DNA of 22,475 bases from Smittium mucronatum (GCA_001953115.1 LSSL01004989.1:1-22475); one strand, 5' to 3'; positions 10,641 through 22,340 are shown, counted from the stretch's first letter. The notes: generated by a model from the letters alone, not told the origin. Made by a program: numbers and translations.

Positions 10641-11045
10641 ATTTTTCCGAAATTCGCAAACATAAATATGTGGTAAAAAATAGATCCTGAAAATATTTTC
10701 CAAAATTCGAGGAATTTTCCAGGTTAAATAGAGTTTTCCAGCTTTTTTGACAAAAAGAATTTATGCCAAGTAAATTTATTAAAAAAAGAGATAATTTTTA
10801 GATATACACACATAATTGAAATTTAAAATAATAGAACGAAGTTTTCAATTTTTTAAATCTATCTATAAACATTATATCAGATTTGACTTGTATTTTTTTC
10901 TTTATTAAAATTTAACCATTCACTAAATTCTTACTATAAAGGTTAAAATATTAATATCACTGAAATCTTGTTCGAACAAACAGAAATCTGATTAAAACCA
11001 TTAAATTCTGACACAAATCGCTAAAATCTGTCATTCACTGCATCT
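10641..11045. repeat. Eroded 19-21 bp periodic repeats
   Basis: TTTTCCA recurs at 10696, 10715 and 10734, exactly 19 bases apart. A related TTTTCCGAAATTCG stands at 10643, matching TTTTCCAAAATTCG at 10696. Farther on, AAATC(T)TG-like words start at 10963, 10984, 11003 and 11024, spaced 21, 19 and 21 bases, and AAATTCTT at 10925 is two periods earlier. This reads as a heavily mutated minisatellite, possibly two related ones. It lies about 400 bases upstream of the MULE transposase remnant, where a terminal or subterminal repeat region of that element could sit; that link is inference. Confidence 0.35.
10968..10979. repeat. 12 bp palindrome TTGTTCGAACAA
   Basis: A perfect 12-base palindrome inside the periodic repeat region. 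It resembles operator-type dyads but has no promoter or gene beside it. Confidence 0.35.
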
Positions 11046-11877
11046 TCCATCAGTAAAACTTTGCCTCCATATCAAAAATTAATACAAAAAATTATGGAAA
11101 ATATTTTTATGTTTATAATTTTAAACTTTCGAAAATATTTATTCAATTGGATCGATTTGTTTAATTTAACGAAAATTACATTTGCTTTTTAAATTTTCCT
11201 TGATATTTGTATCACTAAAATGTATATCAAAAAATTTACTATGAATATAAATTCTTAAAAATGAATACAGTTGCACTGTTTTTTCCACTATCTAATTAAA
11301 TAACATCAATAATAATTGATATAAATTAATATCATTTTAAAACCAACTTGCTCTTACTTTTAATAGGTATAATTTTAGACTGTATTACACTAAAAATTGC
11401 TTTCGATATTGATAGCGAACTGAAAAAAAATAGATAATTTCCAGAAAAAACAATTTAAAAGAGTACTTAGTTGTGTGCTACTATTGCCACAACAATAACA
11501 AGAATAGTTATAATTTCCAAATAAAAGTATATCGTTTCTATTAATGCAACGAAATTATAATATAATATGCAATAAAACACGAGAGCTTATGCGAAATAAC
11601 TGAAGATTGTGTTCAGATTTCTAAAAAAATACACATAATTTATGATAATATATCTAAACAGCTAAATATAATAATGAATAATTTAAGATAAGATGGATTC
11701 GATGTTACCTACAAAAATATATACTCATGCATAAGCAGAATTAATAATAATAATAAAAAGATAAATCACGTAACTTTCAAATTGTTACTACAATACTGCT
11801 AATAAAACTCTCGCGATAAGAGAAATTTTAATGATTATATTTCTCAATTCAATTTAGATCCAAAATAAATCAAAATA

Positions 11878-12473
11878 TTTGTTACATCTAAATTTCTGAT
11901 TAATAATTTTCAAAATTATAAGAAAGTTCATATTGATATAACTTACAAACCATTATACCTGGGATATCCAGTTCTTCTAGTCGGAATAGTCGATAACTTG
12001 AAATAATTTTTACAATAATATCGGGAATTATACAGGATGAAAAAGAAAAAACTACAATGTGTGTTTTGGAAAAAATAAAAAGCGAGCTATCTCATTACTA
12101 ATACAGATTTAATATATCAAATCTTATGTCAGACTCCGCTCCATAAATTTCATCAGCTCTAAAAACATTTGACTCGAAAATAAAAAGAACAAATTTCTGG
12201 GCACACACTTAGAGAAACATCCAATCAGTTGCTAAAAATGCACCAAAATTTTTCCAAGATAAAACAAAAGAGAATATAAAGTCCATCCAAATTTCTAGTA
12301 GCGAAAAATTGTTCAATTTATCTTAAGAATTATTTTCATGAAAATGGAGGGGATTTCTTGAACTTCAAGTTATTATGGTACAATTAAATCGAAATTATTT
12401 TGAGAACAATAATACTTGCTAAGAGGGGTATCAAAGATTTTCTCTGAGCACAAATATTTTCTTGAAAGGTTTA
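11878..12473 (+). other. DDE catalytic core of the MULE relic
   Basis: First Asp in HIDITY at 11935-11937; second Asp in MSDSAP at 12132-12134; spacing about 65 codons, as in MULE enzymes. The STN motif at 12447-12455 is followed by FLKG where the family usually has a small stretch containing LE, so the third acid seems to have mutated to Lys (my alignment, from memory of the family). The frameshift lies between 12001 and 12011, just after GIVDN, in a homopolymer-rich spot that favours slippage. Confidence 0.7.
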
Positions 12474-12821
12474 ATTTAACAATTAAAAATAGACATCTGG
12501 CTTAAAAATAAATGAATTTTTAAAGCTACTTGTAATTTTTATCGATATAATTGAAGATATCTCTAAAAATAAAAAGCCGAACTCATCTATGCCAAAATAT
12601 AAAAATGATATTACATTTGGAGAAAGTGATTATGGTATTACACTTATTTTTAATTCAACATAAAAGAGAATATTTGCTAAATATAGAAAATGATTTACTT
12701 TATCGAAAAACATCATAGATTAATTAAGAAATTTCGATTACTAAAATTTAATAAAATTAAATCCATATTTGGGAGCATTCAAATACTTGAAATTAAGGGC
12801 TCAAATTTAGACTAAAGAAGT

Positions 12822-12960
12822 ATATCATGTCCGTGTAGATCTTTGTCGAAGAACTGGAAGTGTGTTCATACTTACCATTATCTAAAAAAATCAGGCCAGC
12901 TTCTTTTAATTGACACATATTTGGAGCCGAACAAAAAGATAGGCAGACCGTAAAAAACCA
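12822..12960 (+). other. SWIM zinc finger and GRP tail of the MULE relic
   Basis: In frame 3, CPCRSLSKNWKCVH gives the CxC...CxH zinc ligands of a SWIM finger: Cys codons at 12828 and 12834, Cys at 12861, His at 12867. About 25 codons later comes NKKIGRP (GRP at 12942-12950), matching the basic GRP-K-K tail that follows SWIM in animal-type MULE transposases. SWIM fingers bind DNA or protein. All four ligands survive although neighbouring codons have become stops. Confidence 0.75.
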
Positions 12961-15900
12961 AAAATAATAAAGTACTTCACGAAATGAATAGATTCTTTAT
13001 TTATGTTTTAATTTTTAATTTTTTTATTAAAATAATCATAACCAAAAACATAAACCAGTTTGATTCAAACTATTTCTAATGTATATATTATTTCCTAATA
13101 AATATTTCTTATATTAATATAAAAAATTCCATATATATCTATGATTTTCACTATAATTATGATTAGATTTCAATATAACTTGGGAATGTTTTTTTTCTAA
13201 ACATTCATTAGCCTATCACAAAAAAATTTCAGAGACTTAAGTATAAAATCAATAAAAGTGATCCTTTTCAAAGATAATTGGAAAAAATCTTTCTATTAAG
13301 TTTCTTGATATGATTAATACAGATTTAGGAGATATTAATTAAGTTCATCTGCAGATCTCTACCTTTATTCTTTTAAAAATAACCAGTAATAGAAAAGATG
13401 AGTAAAGAAAAAAAAGTATAAATGAAAATAAGACACATTTTTTACGTCTCAAAACTTCATATAAACAAAGCGGGAGCTTGTAATAATGAAAATTAATACT
13501 AAACATAAGTTATTTTTCTTAATATTATGTCTGAGAGGGGAGGATATCGATGTGAAATAACTATCTATCAATTTTTAGAAGCAAAAAACAGTAATGGGGT
13601 TACTTTTATGCTAAGTTATATATTTTTCTTACTATTTTTAGAAATTCATAAGTCTTGTATGAAAAGAATAACATAAATAATCTTTATTTATTGAATTTTT
13701 CGTTTTCACTAAAATGGGAAGGAAGAAAATATTTCACAATTTCTCAAACAAAAAATATTCCATTTGATAAAATTCATTTTTGGAATAAAAAATTTGAATA
13801 CTCTTTGATTTTAATAATATATTTCCAAATCTGAAAAAAAATATTTATGACAATTATCTTAGCCAATAGAAAACAAAATAGATATGGGGGTAAATTTTTA
13901 GTTATGGAAAATGCAGTAAATGTCAGATCTTAGTAATTTTCATCAGATTTTTGGTTGTTTGAATAAGATTTCAGAGATAATAATATTTTAACCTTATTAT
14001 AAACATTGCCACTTTAATGATTTTTCAGTATGATAGATATTCAAAGATATTATCTAGCTATAAATTCAACATATTTAACTATCAAATTATATCAGTTATT
14101 AAAAATTTGAAGCTGTTATCATTATAAATTTTTTTTTCTAATCTACATGCCACATTATTGGTTCAATTCATTTCCAATTAAGTAATTTTAAAAGATATTA
14201 TACTTAATTAATAGATACTTTGGAGTTCATAAAAGGATTTTATACCATTAGATTTTTTAATAATAACAAATATAAATAATTTCAAAAAATATTGAAAGAT
14301 GGAGCCATTTGATATAAGGAACGATTTTATCATAATAAAAGGTCAAAGCGTTATGGGATTTTTTTCTATTTAAAAAATAATTTTACCCATTACACATAGA
14401 GTAAGCTAATTTAAAAATTCCTAAAAAATAATTTGAAAACGAATATATTTGAATTAAATTAAATTAAAAAAGAAATCCCACAGATAAAATATCCGATAAA
14501 TATATACATGAAATCAGAAATTTATTTTATATTAAAAACTTCAATTTAACTTTTAATAAAGACAAAGAAATAGAGGGTTTAAAATTATATACGTTATATA
14601 TATATATTTAATAGGATTAAACTTTTGGATTAGCTGGATTTTACAATTTAACATTCTATTTTAAAATAAATTTTATTGCATAAATCCAAAAATAGTCAAA
14701 TTATTAATGAGATAAATATTTTAAAATTATGCAAATAAAATCTCTAATCATTATTTCAAGCTAATAAAAAATAATTTTTGTTATATTCAAATTAAAATTT
14801 TCTAAGATATTGTATTACGGATACGGAATTCCGCAAACGAAATTCTTAAATCGTCTGAGATAGATTTTTAATCTTTATATATCAATTAATATTAGATTTC
14901 TTTATAATTGAAATAATTAATTTATGAAATCCAGTCAGAAGAGGTTTTAATATATTCGTGAATAAATAATGTGAGTATATTGTATATATTTGATTTAGAA
15001 TAATAATAATAAATTCTCAAAATATTAAATAGGGTTTTATTTGGTTATTAAATTCTATAAAAATATCCCAATGGAGAAAATACTAAATGAAAACTCTCGA
15101 AATACCCCATTTAATATAAAATAATTATTTTTCTGTTATTATTTTCTAATATCCAAATTACCTTGATTCAAAAAATTTAATATATTTCTATATTTTAAAT
15201 AAATATTATAAATATTAAAATGTGAATATTAATTTTTTTTACATAAATTTGTTCTAAAAATCATTAAGATATAGGTTTATGGTCTAAAAGAATGGCTTAA
15301 ATATTTCAGAAGCTTTTTTATACTGAAAGGGACGGCCTTTAAAAAAGTTTTATTTGTTCATAATTAAAAAATTACGCTTTAAATTATGCTTTTTAAACTT
15401 GAAAATCTTCTATTTATATCTTGTTAATAAATGAAAAAAAAATTGAAATAATATCTAATCCAACATATATTTAATTTAATTGTAAAATTTTTCTGATCCT
15501 GGTATTAAATAAGCTTTTAAATTATTAATAGAGATTAAATTGTTACTTTTATAAAAATTCGATATATAAACATTTTGAATTAAAAAGAACCAATACAATC
15601 TTTATTAGAAAATAGCAAAAATTCCTCTTAAAAATTGCGAAACTATAATCATTTGGGTTTCTATATATATTTTTTTTAAGTGGAAAAAATAAAATAATAA
15701 TAACACATTATAGCTGATTCTATTATATTTTTATACATTTTATAAAAAAAAATTCCGCGTAATCATTTCAATAAATTAGTAATAAAGTTTATTAGAAAAA
15801 AGGATCTTAGTTGAACTTCACCCAAAAATAAAAAATTATACCATTGTCATTTAATTTCACTGGTTTTAAAATGATAAAATATTTCTACTTAATTTTTTTA

Positions 15901-16989
15901 AAAATATTCTTCATATTAGTAAATGTGGAACACATTTTAAAATTGGGATTCTCTGTAAAATATACCAGCTCAACAACATTTTTTTTATGTAATGTAATGT
16001 TTAAAAAAAAAAAATTCTAGACATAAAAAATCTAATAATAGTTCCAGACATCATATTATAAAAAATAATTCATAAAAATTTCTAATTCCCCACTTTTCAT
16101 CATATAAAAATAAATTGAGAAATAAGATGCAATAAAATTAATATGTTAAAGTTTAAAATTAAAATTTCTGGATTTCAGTATTTTAATTAAACATTTTATT
16201 ATTTTGATTTCCTATAATAAAATAATAAAAATAATATTAACCCATTATATATCAAGCGATTTATAAACTTCTAATATCCAATTATTTGTATTTTTATTCC
16301 GGTTCTTATTTCACATATTATTTATTTTCAGTAGTAATAATAATGTAATATTGCTATTATTTTCTCTATAATCATATATATTTAAACTGCCGTATTTCGT
16401 TAAGGATTCAACAAAAATAATACGGGATTTGGAAAAACATAATTAATTTATGTTTTTGAAGGAATAAAAAAAATTGATATAGCAGAATATAAAATATTCG
16501 ATTTTCCAATATTTATTTATTTATTACTTTAAATAAATGTATTTCAATAAACGGATAAATCAAAGATATTTTTTCCTGAAGCATAAAATATGGAGAATCG
16601 GAGAACTCCCTCTAACTTATCACGATTTAAAATTTCTGAATTAAAAATTAACTACCATTTTATTTCATAGTTATATTATCTTTATTACTTGATTAGATAC
16701 TTTACAATAAAAATTTGTGCTTAAATAAGTAACATATTTAATAAGATTGGGATTTAGATGGTTATACATAAAATATGGATACTTTTTCTAATTATAATCT
16801 TTTATTTTATATATAAATATATATTTAAAAAAAACGCATAAATTGCGGAAGATAAAAATGAAATAATCCCTAAATCAACTTTTTAGCCCCTATTTCATCT
16901 TAATTTTTGAGATTTTAAGCAGAAATTTTTTATATAACTCTAAATAACTTGTGTTTTAAAATATTTAGCTAAATTAATATAGATATACA

Positions 16990-17152
16990 ATAATTATAAT
17001 TATCCTCTTTTATAACATTGAAATTTAATTATAAAGATTTCCAAAATTTTTCTTTGAAACGGTATTCTCTAATCTCCTATACATTTATTTCACAAAAAAG
17101 ACTAATCAATGAATATTTTATTTCATTGTTTTTATAATTATAATTATCCTCT
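16990..17152. repeat. 19 bp direct repeat, two copies
   Basis: ATAATTATAATTATCCTCT occurs at 16990-17008 and again at 17134-17152, 144 bases apart. Flanks differ. The TCCTCT ending makes it slightly more than simple A/T repetition, but chance in this composition is not excluded. Confidence 0.35.
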
Positions 17153-17428
17153 AATCCTAAAAATGTTTAATTTTTTTTTACTTCGATAGGTTTTATGAAG
17201 ATTGGTTTTTTTTCAAAACGTGTTGCATTTTTAGGGTATTATAACCCATCCTTAAAAATAAAAAAAAACACATATTAATTTTATGATACTTAAAAACCTA
17301 CATTTATCCCCTTTGTTGTTTTTTTCATTGTTTTTTGTAATTGAAAAATCAATAAATGATTTATCTTATTTAAAAATTATTAATTAATTCCCTAAATAGA
17401 ATTTATTTTTGTTCTAAAATAAGTTTAA

Positions 17429-17635
17429 ATGGATTTTTATTTTGTAATTAAATTCCTTTTTTTTCTATTAATAAGTCTTAACAAAAAAAATGTCAGTTTT
17501 AATATAATTATTGATATCCATGAACTAAAAATAGAGAAAATTTTGTTACAAAAAAAGTTTAATATTCTCAAATCATTATTTCATAAATATCTGCAAAAAA
17601 AAATATATATCTTGATGCCTTTTAGAACATTTTAA
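17429..17635 (+). CDS. Hypothetical 68-codon ORF, probably chance
   Basis: This is the longest ATG-initiated frame in the right half. The product has a hydrophobic N-terminus (about residues 3-17, FYFVIKFLFFLLI) that would read as a signal peptide or membrane anchor, then a Lys/Ile/Leu-rich remainder. Composition is what A/T-rich noise gives and the length is within chance expectation. There is no family, no neighbouring gene and no regulatory signal. Confidence 0.12.
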   Translation: MDFYFVIKFLFFLLISLNKKNVSFNIIIDIHELKIEKILLQKKFNILKSLFHKYLQKKIYILMPFRTF

Positions 17636-20159
17636 AAATTTTACAGCAATAATAGACCATGCAACTCTTAGATCAGAGATGTATTTCTAAAAATTTTATA
17701 TAATTATGTGAAATTTTTATAAAAATTGAAGTTTTTAACTGTCTTTATAAAATATTTTTTAATTTTTCTTCAAAAAAGTTCATTAACATTTATTTTTCAA
17801 TAAAGCTTCTTAAATAATAATTTATGTAATTATTTTTAAGCTCTGGATATGTAATATATTTTCTTGGAAATTCTTAATTTCAGAAAAAATATTCATACAT
17901 AAAATTTCAATATATCATAAATAAAGAAGTAAAAGTCATTTCTGAACGATTTCATGACATCTTCTATATTAAAAATATCTAATAAAACACAAAATTAATT
18001 GAAAAAAAAAACAAAAAAAATCTTCAAAAAATCTTAAATAAACTTCAAATTTTCCAATTTATGATTAAATGGAGCTTTTTGATGTCAAATTCTGGATGTC
18101 AAAATGATATCGCAGACCATAAAAGTCCTTTAAATTATTTTTTTGGATAGGAATTTTTTTCCAATGATATGAATCTCCTTTCTTAAAAAAGAATTTTCAT
18201 ATATGTCAAAATTACCCCCATCTTGTCATTTTTTTTAAAAAAAAATTTAGACATGAATTCAACCATATAGAAGCTTTTAGCTATTTTTAGTCAATAAATA
18301 TCATACTATTAATGTAATAAATATAAAAGCTACAATATATATAGTTCTTGTATTTGTAAATTTATTTGAAACATTTTATTCGATACAGGGAGTATTTTAA
18401 TAAGGGGTAAATATCATGCTTTTAGTTTGTTTTAGTAATTAAAATTAAGTATGAAATCCGAAAAAATATAATTTTGCAAAAATTTCATCAAAGGCAATTT
18501 ATATATAAAAGCAAAAGATATAATGAAAAGTGATGAAAAAATAATAATTCAAGAATAAGGGTTTTTAAAGGATTTTTTGATATATATAACTTAAAAAAAT
18601 TGTAACCCGGATGAAATTTTTATTTTTTAATGTACTAATTAGATAGATTAAATTTTAGTTTTTTTCAAATAGCATTTAAAAAATCGTGGTTTTATTTTCT
18701 AATAAATAGATTTTTCCTCATCAAAATTTTTAATTTTTTATTATATTTTTAGAGCTAACAAGTTTTGAAAAATATTTAACCAATTTTGATCAAATTAAAT
18801 TTATAAAAAATTTTATTTTCTGAAAATATCGAAACCACTGACATATTATGATGAATTAATTTTTTTTTAAATACGAAAACATTTAAGGTAAATTTCTAAG
18901 TCTCTAATATGAAAGTGGTTTCAATAACCTAATTATAGGCTTTTAAAGTTTGAATCATTATTTCTATTTGATAAATAAAGTTTTTAGTACATTATAGGGA
19001 GGAGATATAGTACTTTTTTCTGACATAGAAAAATATTATTTTAAATGTAAAGGTTAGTTTTAATTTGAATTTATTGAGGAAAATAGCTTCAATTTTTTTT
19101 CCAGATAATATCCAAATTTATATATACTGTTTTGAATTGAATACTATATGTTTTAGAGATATTTTCATCTACTAATTATTTATATTTTATATTATATATT
19201 AATAATCTATTTATAAGGGTAATTATATTGATATTCTAAATTATTTTGTCAATTTTTATTCTCGCCAACCATGAGTTCAAACAATATTATTTATTGTTTT
19301 TAATTGAATATTATGGAAAACTAATAAAAATTTATGATTAAAACTGTATATAATAGGTTTATTATTCGATCTATTCTCATAATTTAGATGGAAATTTTTT
19401 CTCTCTTTTTTGTCATTTTTAATTTTTTCAAATTTGAATTAATCAATAATTTCAATAAATACACGGTGATTAATTTTTTGTCAAAGTATATATATATTAA
19501 CACTAGAAAATGATATTTTTATATCTTTTGAAATTTGCGCATTAATAAAAAAAAAGCCAAAATCATAAAACAATAGAAAAAATATTCAAGATATTTCTTT
19601 TTCTAATTTTACGAAAAAATCTCATAATTTTAGTTTCATTGGTGGTTTTAAGGCAAGAATATTTTTTTCTCAGTAATATGACCTATAAGCTGTTTATTAG
19701 TGACATCAAATCGATTATTTTATAAAGTCTAAACTATTTACAGTTAAAACAGATCTAAGATCAAAAAAACTTACATTAAAATTAATTTTTGAGCTCCCAA
19801 TAATTCCACTCTACTTTTTATTTTATATTTAAAGTTAATCTAAGTAAACTTGTATAATTATTCATGAAAATACAGGAAATTAATCTATGTAACTTCTTAA
19901 AAAATAAATTATTCCTTGAAAATAGTTTTTTTTAGTTATAAGTATAAAGGAAATATATTTAAATAGCTATGAATGCCCGGATAAACTAGAATTATACTAA
20001 TGGGGACATAAATTATAATCAAAGCCTGCTTATTTGAGAAATGCGGTTTATTAATAATTATTAATATGCTTTATTTTATCTTAAAACCATTTCCATGATT
20101 TTTGTGTAAATTTTTTTTTTGAATTTTATATTGACAATTAATAAAGATAATCAGTATGC

Positions 20160-20175
20160 GGGGGGGAGGGGGTGG
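20160..20175. repeat. G-run (7 G, A, 5 G, T, 2 G)
   Basis: The longest G tract in the window. It can supply three GGG runs and one GG run, so a two-layer quadruplex is conceivable. It resembles the tract at 9061-9070. No gene adjoins it. Confidence 0.5.
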
Positions 20176-20362
20176 ATTATTCTTATTTTTATACTTTTCT
20201 CCGATTAAACTGACCAAATTTTAAAGCTAAAAAGACAACTTTTATGTAAATATTTATTAAAAAATCTCTTGCTAATTTTAAAATAATTTGTTCTATTAGT
20301 TTCGTTTATCTGTATTAAAATATCTTCAAACTCGTGTTTTTTAGTATATGATAGTTTATAAT

Positions 20363-20380
20363 AGCTGATAGAATCAATTT
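20363..20380. repeat. 18 bp word, copy 2
   Basis: Exact second copy of the word at 3310-3327, same orientation, with unrelated flanks. Confidence 0.3.
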
Positions 20381-20545
20381 AAGCATTTATTCTTACATTC
20401 TTTATATCAGGTAGCCGTTTACAAGTATTTGATTTATTTGTATATTTTAATTGTAAAGGTTTTTTGAGAGGCCTAAATATCTGGGCGACCTGATTTATTG
20501 TCAAATTTGGCTTATTTTTCACAATTTATTATTATTATATTACCA

Positions 20546-20588
20546 AGTTGTGTTACCCAAATCTTATTAATTATTGGGTAATACAATT
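20546..20588. other. Long-stem hairpin (15 bp stem, 13 base loop)
   Basis: TTGTGTTACCCAA (20548-20560) pairs with TTGGGTAATACAA (20574-20586), with one G-T wobble in 13 pairs, around a 13-base loop (20561-20573). Two more pairs extend it outward to 20546 and 20588, one of them a wobble. The CCC/GGG core makes it firmer than the usual A/T foldbacks here. It stands in a slightly GC-richer patch (20465-20510). It may be a non-coding RNA element, or the fold of a miniature inverted-repeat transposon remnant. Confidence 0.5.
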
Positions 20589-20599
20589 AATTGGATTCT

Positions 20600-20631
20600 G
20601 TAAGTCCTAAAATATTAATTTCGTAAGTCCT
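20600..20631. repeat. 9 bp direct repeat GTAAGTCCT
   Basis: GTAAGTCCT at 20600-20608 and 20623-20631, immediately downstream of the hairpin. It could be two sites for a binding factor or a small duplication; both are guesses. Confidence 0.3.
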
Positions 20632-21196
20632 TCATCAAATATAAAATTTATTATATCCAATAAAATTAAAGAATTAGAACCATAATTTTATTTCTATATT
20701 AAGTTTTTTAAAAGCAAACTTTTATTCTTTTAGAACAAGATTTACAATTTTTGTATCTGAATTTTCATATTACCAAATTAAATTTCAAAATAAATCATTT
20801 ATTTGGAATGCATTTTATAAAACGAATCTTCTTTACCTCAAGAGTTAGTTAAATAAGCTATCATTTAATACTATATTATTAATAGCTATTTAAAAAATAG
20901 ATATTTAGTCGCTTTCTGTTTCAAAAATCAAAATTTTAATGTTGTATTTAGCGTATTAAATTTTATTTGCATTTTTGTATACTTTGAGTTTTTGTAATTA
21001 AACTGTTGTATGGTTTCAGTTTGTTTAATACTTTAAAAAGACTAAAATAAGATTTTATAATATAAGATGTCCTTAAAAATAATTTTTTCAGCAAGCTTTT
21101 ATATCTTTTCTCTGAGATATCTGTTTAACGTTGTAAATTATCCTCATATTATTTCATTTATTTGAGCTTCACTTTATAATTTAGGATTATTTGAAC
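20632..21196. other. AT-rich stretch, no supportable gene
   Basis: About 560 bases of A/T-rich DNA in which I see no gene, repeat or motif. Confidence 0.55.
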
Positions 21197-21499
21197 TCAA
21201 TTAATCGACCCTTTTAATCTTCCAATAATTTCCATCCAACATGAATACACGCCTTTACCGCATACCTTTTCATGTTCTAAACCAAAAAATCTCCCTGAAA
21301 AGCCACTAGAATTCAGAGTAAATAATATTGCTTGTTGTTTGTATCGATTTTTTACGCATTCAGGATAAACCACCAATAGAATTATATAAATAATAAGTAA
21401 ATAAATCAAAAGATGTAAAAATAACCAATGATCATTCGTGAATTTTATGCTCAACTGTACTTCCCTGTGGGGGAAATTTGTTAAATATAAATCGCATTT
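21197..21499 (-). other. 100-codon open frame in GC-richer patch
   Basis: The minus strand is open from 21499 down to the stop at 21197-21199. There is no ATG in the first part (only a TTG at 21452-21454), and the first Met comes about 17 codons before the end, so it is not a complete eukaryotic gene as it stands. The product has a strongly hydrophobic segment (LFLHLLIYLLIIYIILLVVY), which reads as a membrane helix, then a Gly/Ser-rich part with FSGRFFGLEHEKVCGKG and CWMEIIGRLKGSIN. The half nearest 21200-21350 is clearly richer in G+C than the flanks. It may be an exon, a worn gene fragment, or a chance frame. I recognise no family. Confidence 0.25.
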
Positions 21500-22340
21500 T
21501 TAATACGACAAAACCATCTTGATAGTTCAAATTGAAACAGGAACTCATATTATATCATTAATTTTCAGTTCACACATCGTTAAAATCTTATCATAGTTTA
21601 ATATCATCAGATGGCCATATTTCTAGTGGATTTTTTAGAATTTTTTAATTTTTTAATTATTATCAATACACTTATTTGAGAGATTATTGTTATTTGGATT
21701 TTCGAAACAAGAAAAAGTATATTTTAAATTTTTAATATTAATTTTTATACCTTGATAATTTTTTAATCAGTGTGATTGATATTTTTTAAGATATATAAAT
21801 GATCTATTAAAAAATAAACATTTTTCCTTATAAATTTTTATTAGAAAATATGTCATTATTTTGAAAATCTATAGATTTACTGTATAATTATTTTTATCTT
21901 TATTTTAGTAATAGAGGCGCAACTTTTTTTCGATATGATAGTAATAAATTACCTTCATGTTTTTAAGTGGGGTTTTATTCCTACGGTCTTATATACACTT
22001 TTAACCTTTTTTTTTAATCGAGCTTTTGGCAACACGACTTTTTATTGAATTAAAGCTAGATTTAATTTCCTCGATAATATTGTATAAAGTTGATTTTTTT
22101 TTTTAGGATCTCGGAAAAATGTATTTTTCAAATTCAAAATCATCTTGATGTATCTGAAGGATTTCATGACTCTGTAGGAAAATATTAAATCAAATAATAA
22201 TTTTTAATAAACTGGTTTTTTTTAACTTAGTTGGTATAATTTTATAAAAGTATTATCAGTTCATTTATTGGGATTATGGGATTTTCTTGTTTTTTTTTCA
22301 AATTTGATAAATTTATAAAAATTGTGAATGGTTTACAAAA
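21500..22340. other. AT-rich stretch, no supportable gene
   Basis: About 840 bases of A/T-rich DNA with long T runs. No open frame or motif that I can support. Confidence 0.55.

Larger units (their letters stand above)
11461..12990 (+). pseudogene. Decayed MULE transposase
   Basis: This is the remnant of a Mutator-like transposase, the DDE enzyme that cuts and moves the transposon's own DNA. Frame 1 (11461-12003) carries a possible N-terminal zinc-finger remnant (CNEIII...YAIKHE, 11545-11583). It then has the block IFVTSKFLINN followed by VHIDITYKP and LGYPVLLVGIVDN, the hallmark around the first catalytic Asp (codon 11935-11937). Near 12003 the homology shifts to frame 3, which holds ISGIIQDEKEK, LMSDSAP with the second catalytic Asp (12132-12134), WAH..RNIQ, APKFFQDK, IQISSSEKLFN, an STN block (12447-12455), and a C-terminal SWIM zinc finger with a GRP tail. 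It is dead: one frameshift, about six stops in the first part and about nineteen in the second. The E expected after the STN block is K. Total length of about 510 codons suits the family. Certainty is high for 11611-12960 and lower for the first 150 bases. Confidence 0.88.
12991..20545. other. AT-rich stretch, no supportable gene
   Basis: About 7.5 kb of A/T-rich DNA. I see no family motif and no clear terminal inverted repeat for the MULE at its left end. One 68-codon ATG frame (17429-17635) is listed separately. Small features are a G-containing phrase near 13533-13552, a 19 bp direct repeat near 17 kb, and a G-run at 20160-20175. Everything else looks like decayed or never-coding sequence. 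Confidence 0.55.

Noticed and set aside
12990..13500. Terminal inverted repeat of the MULE
   Set aside because: By eye I found no inverted match between this side and 10.6-11.5 kb; a dot plot would be needed.
13533..13560. Plus-strand phrase CLRGEDIDVK as a protein relic
   Set aside because: It is a ten-codon island with stops all around and no family match.
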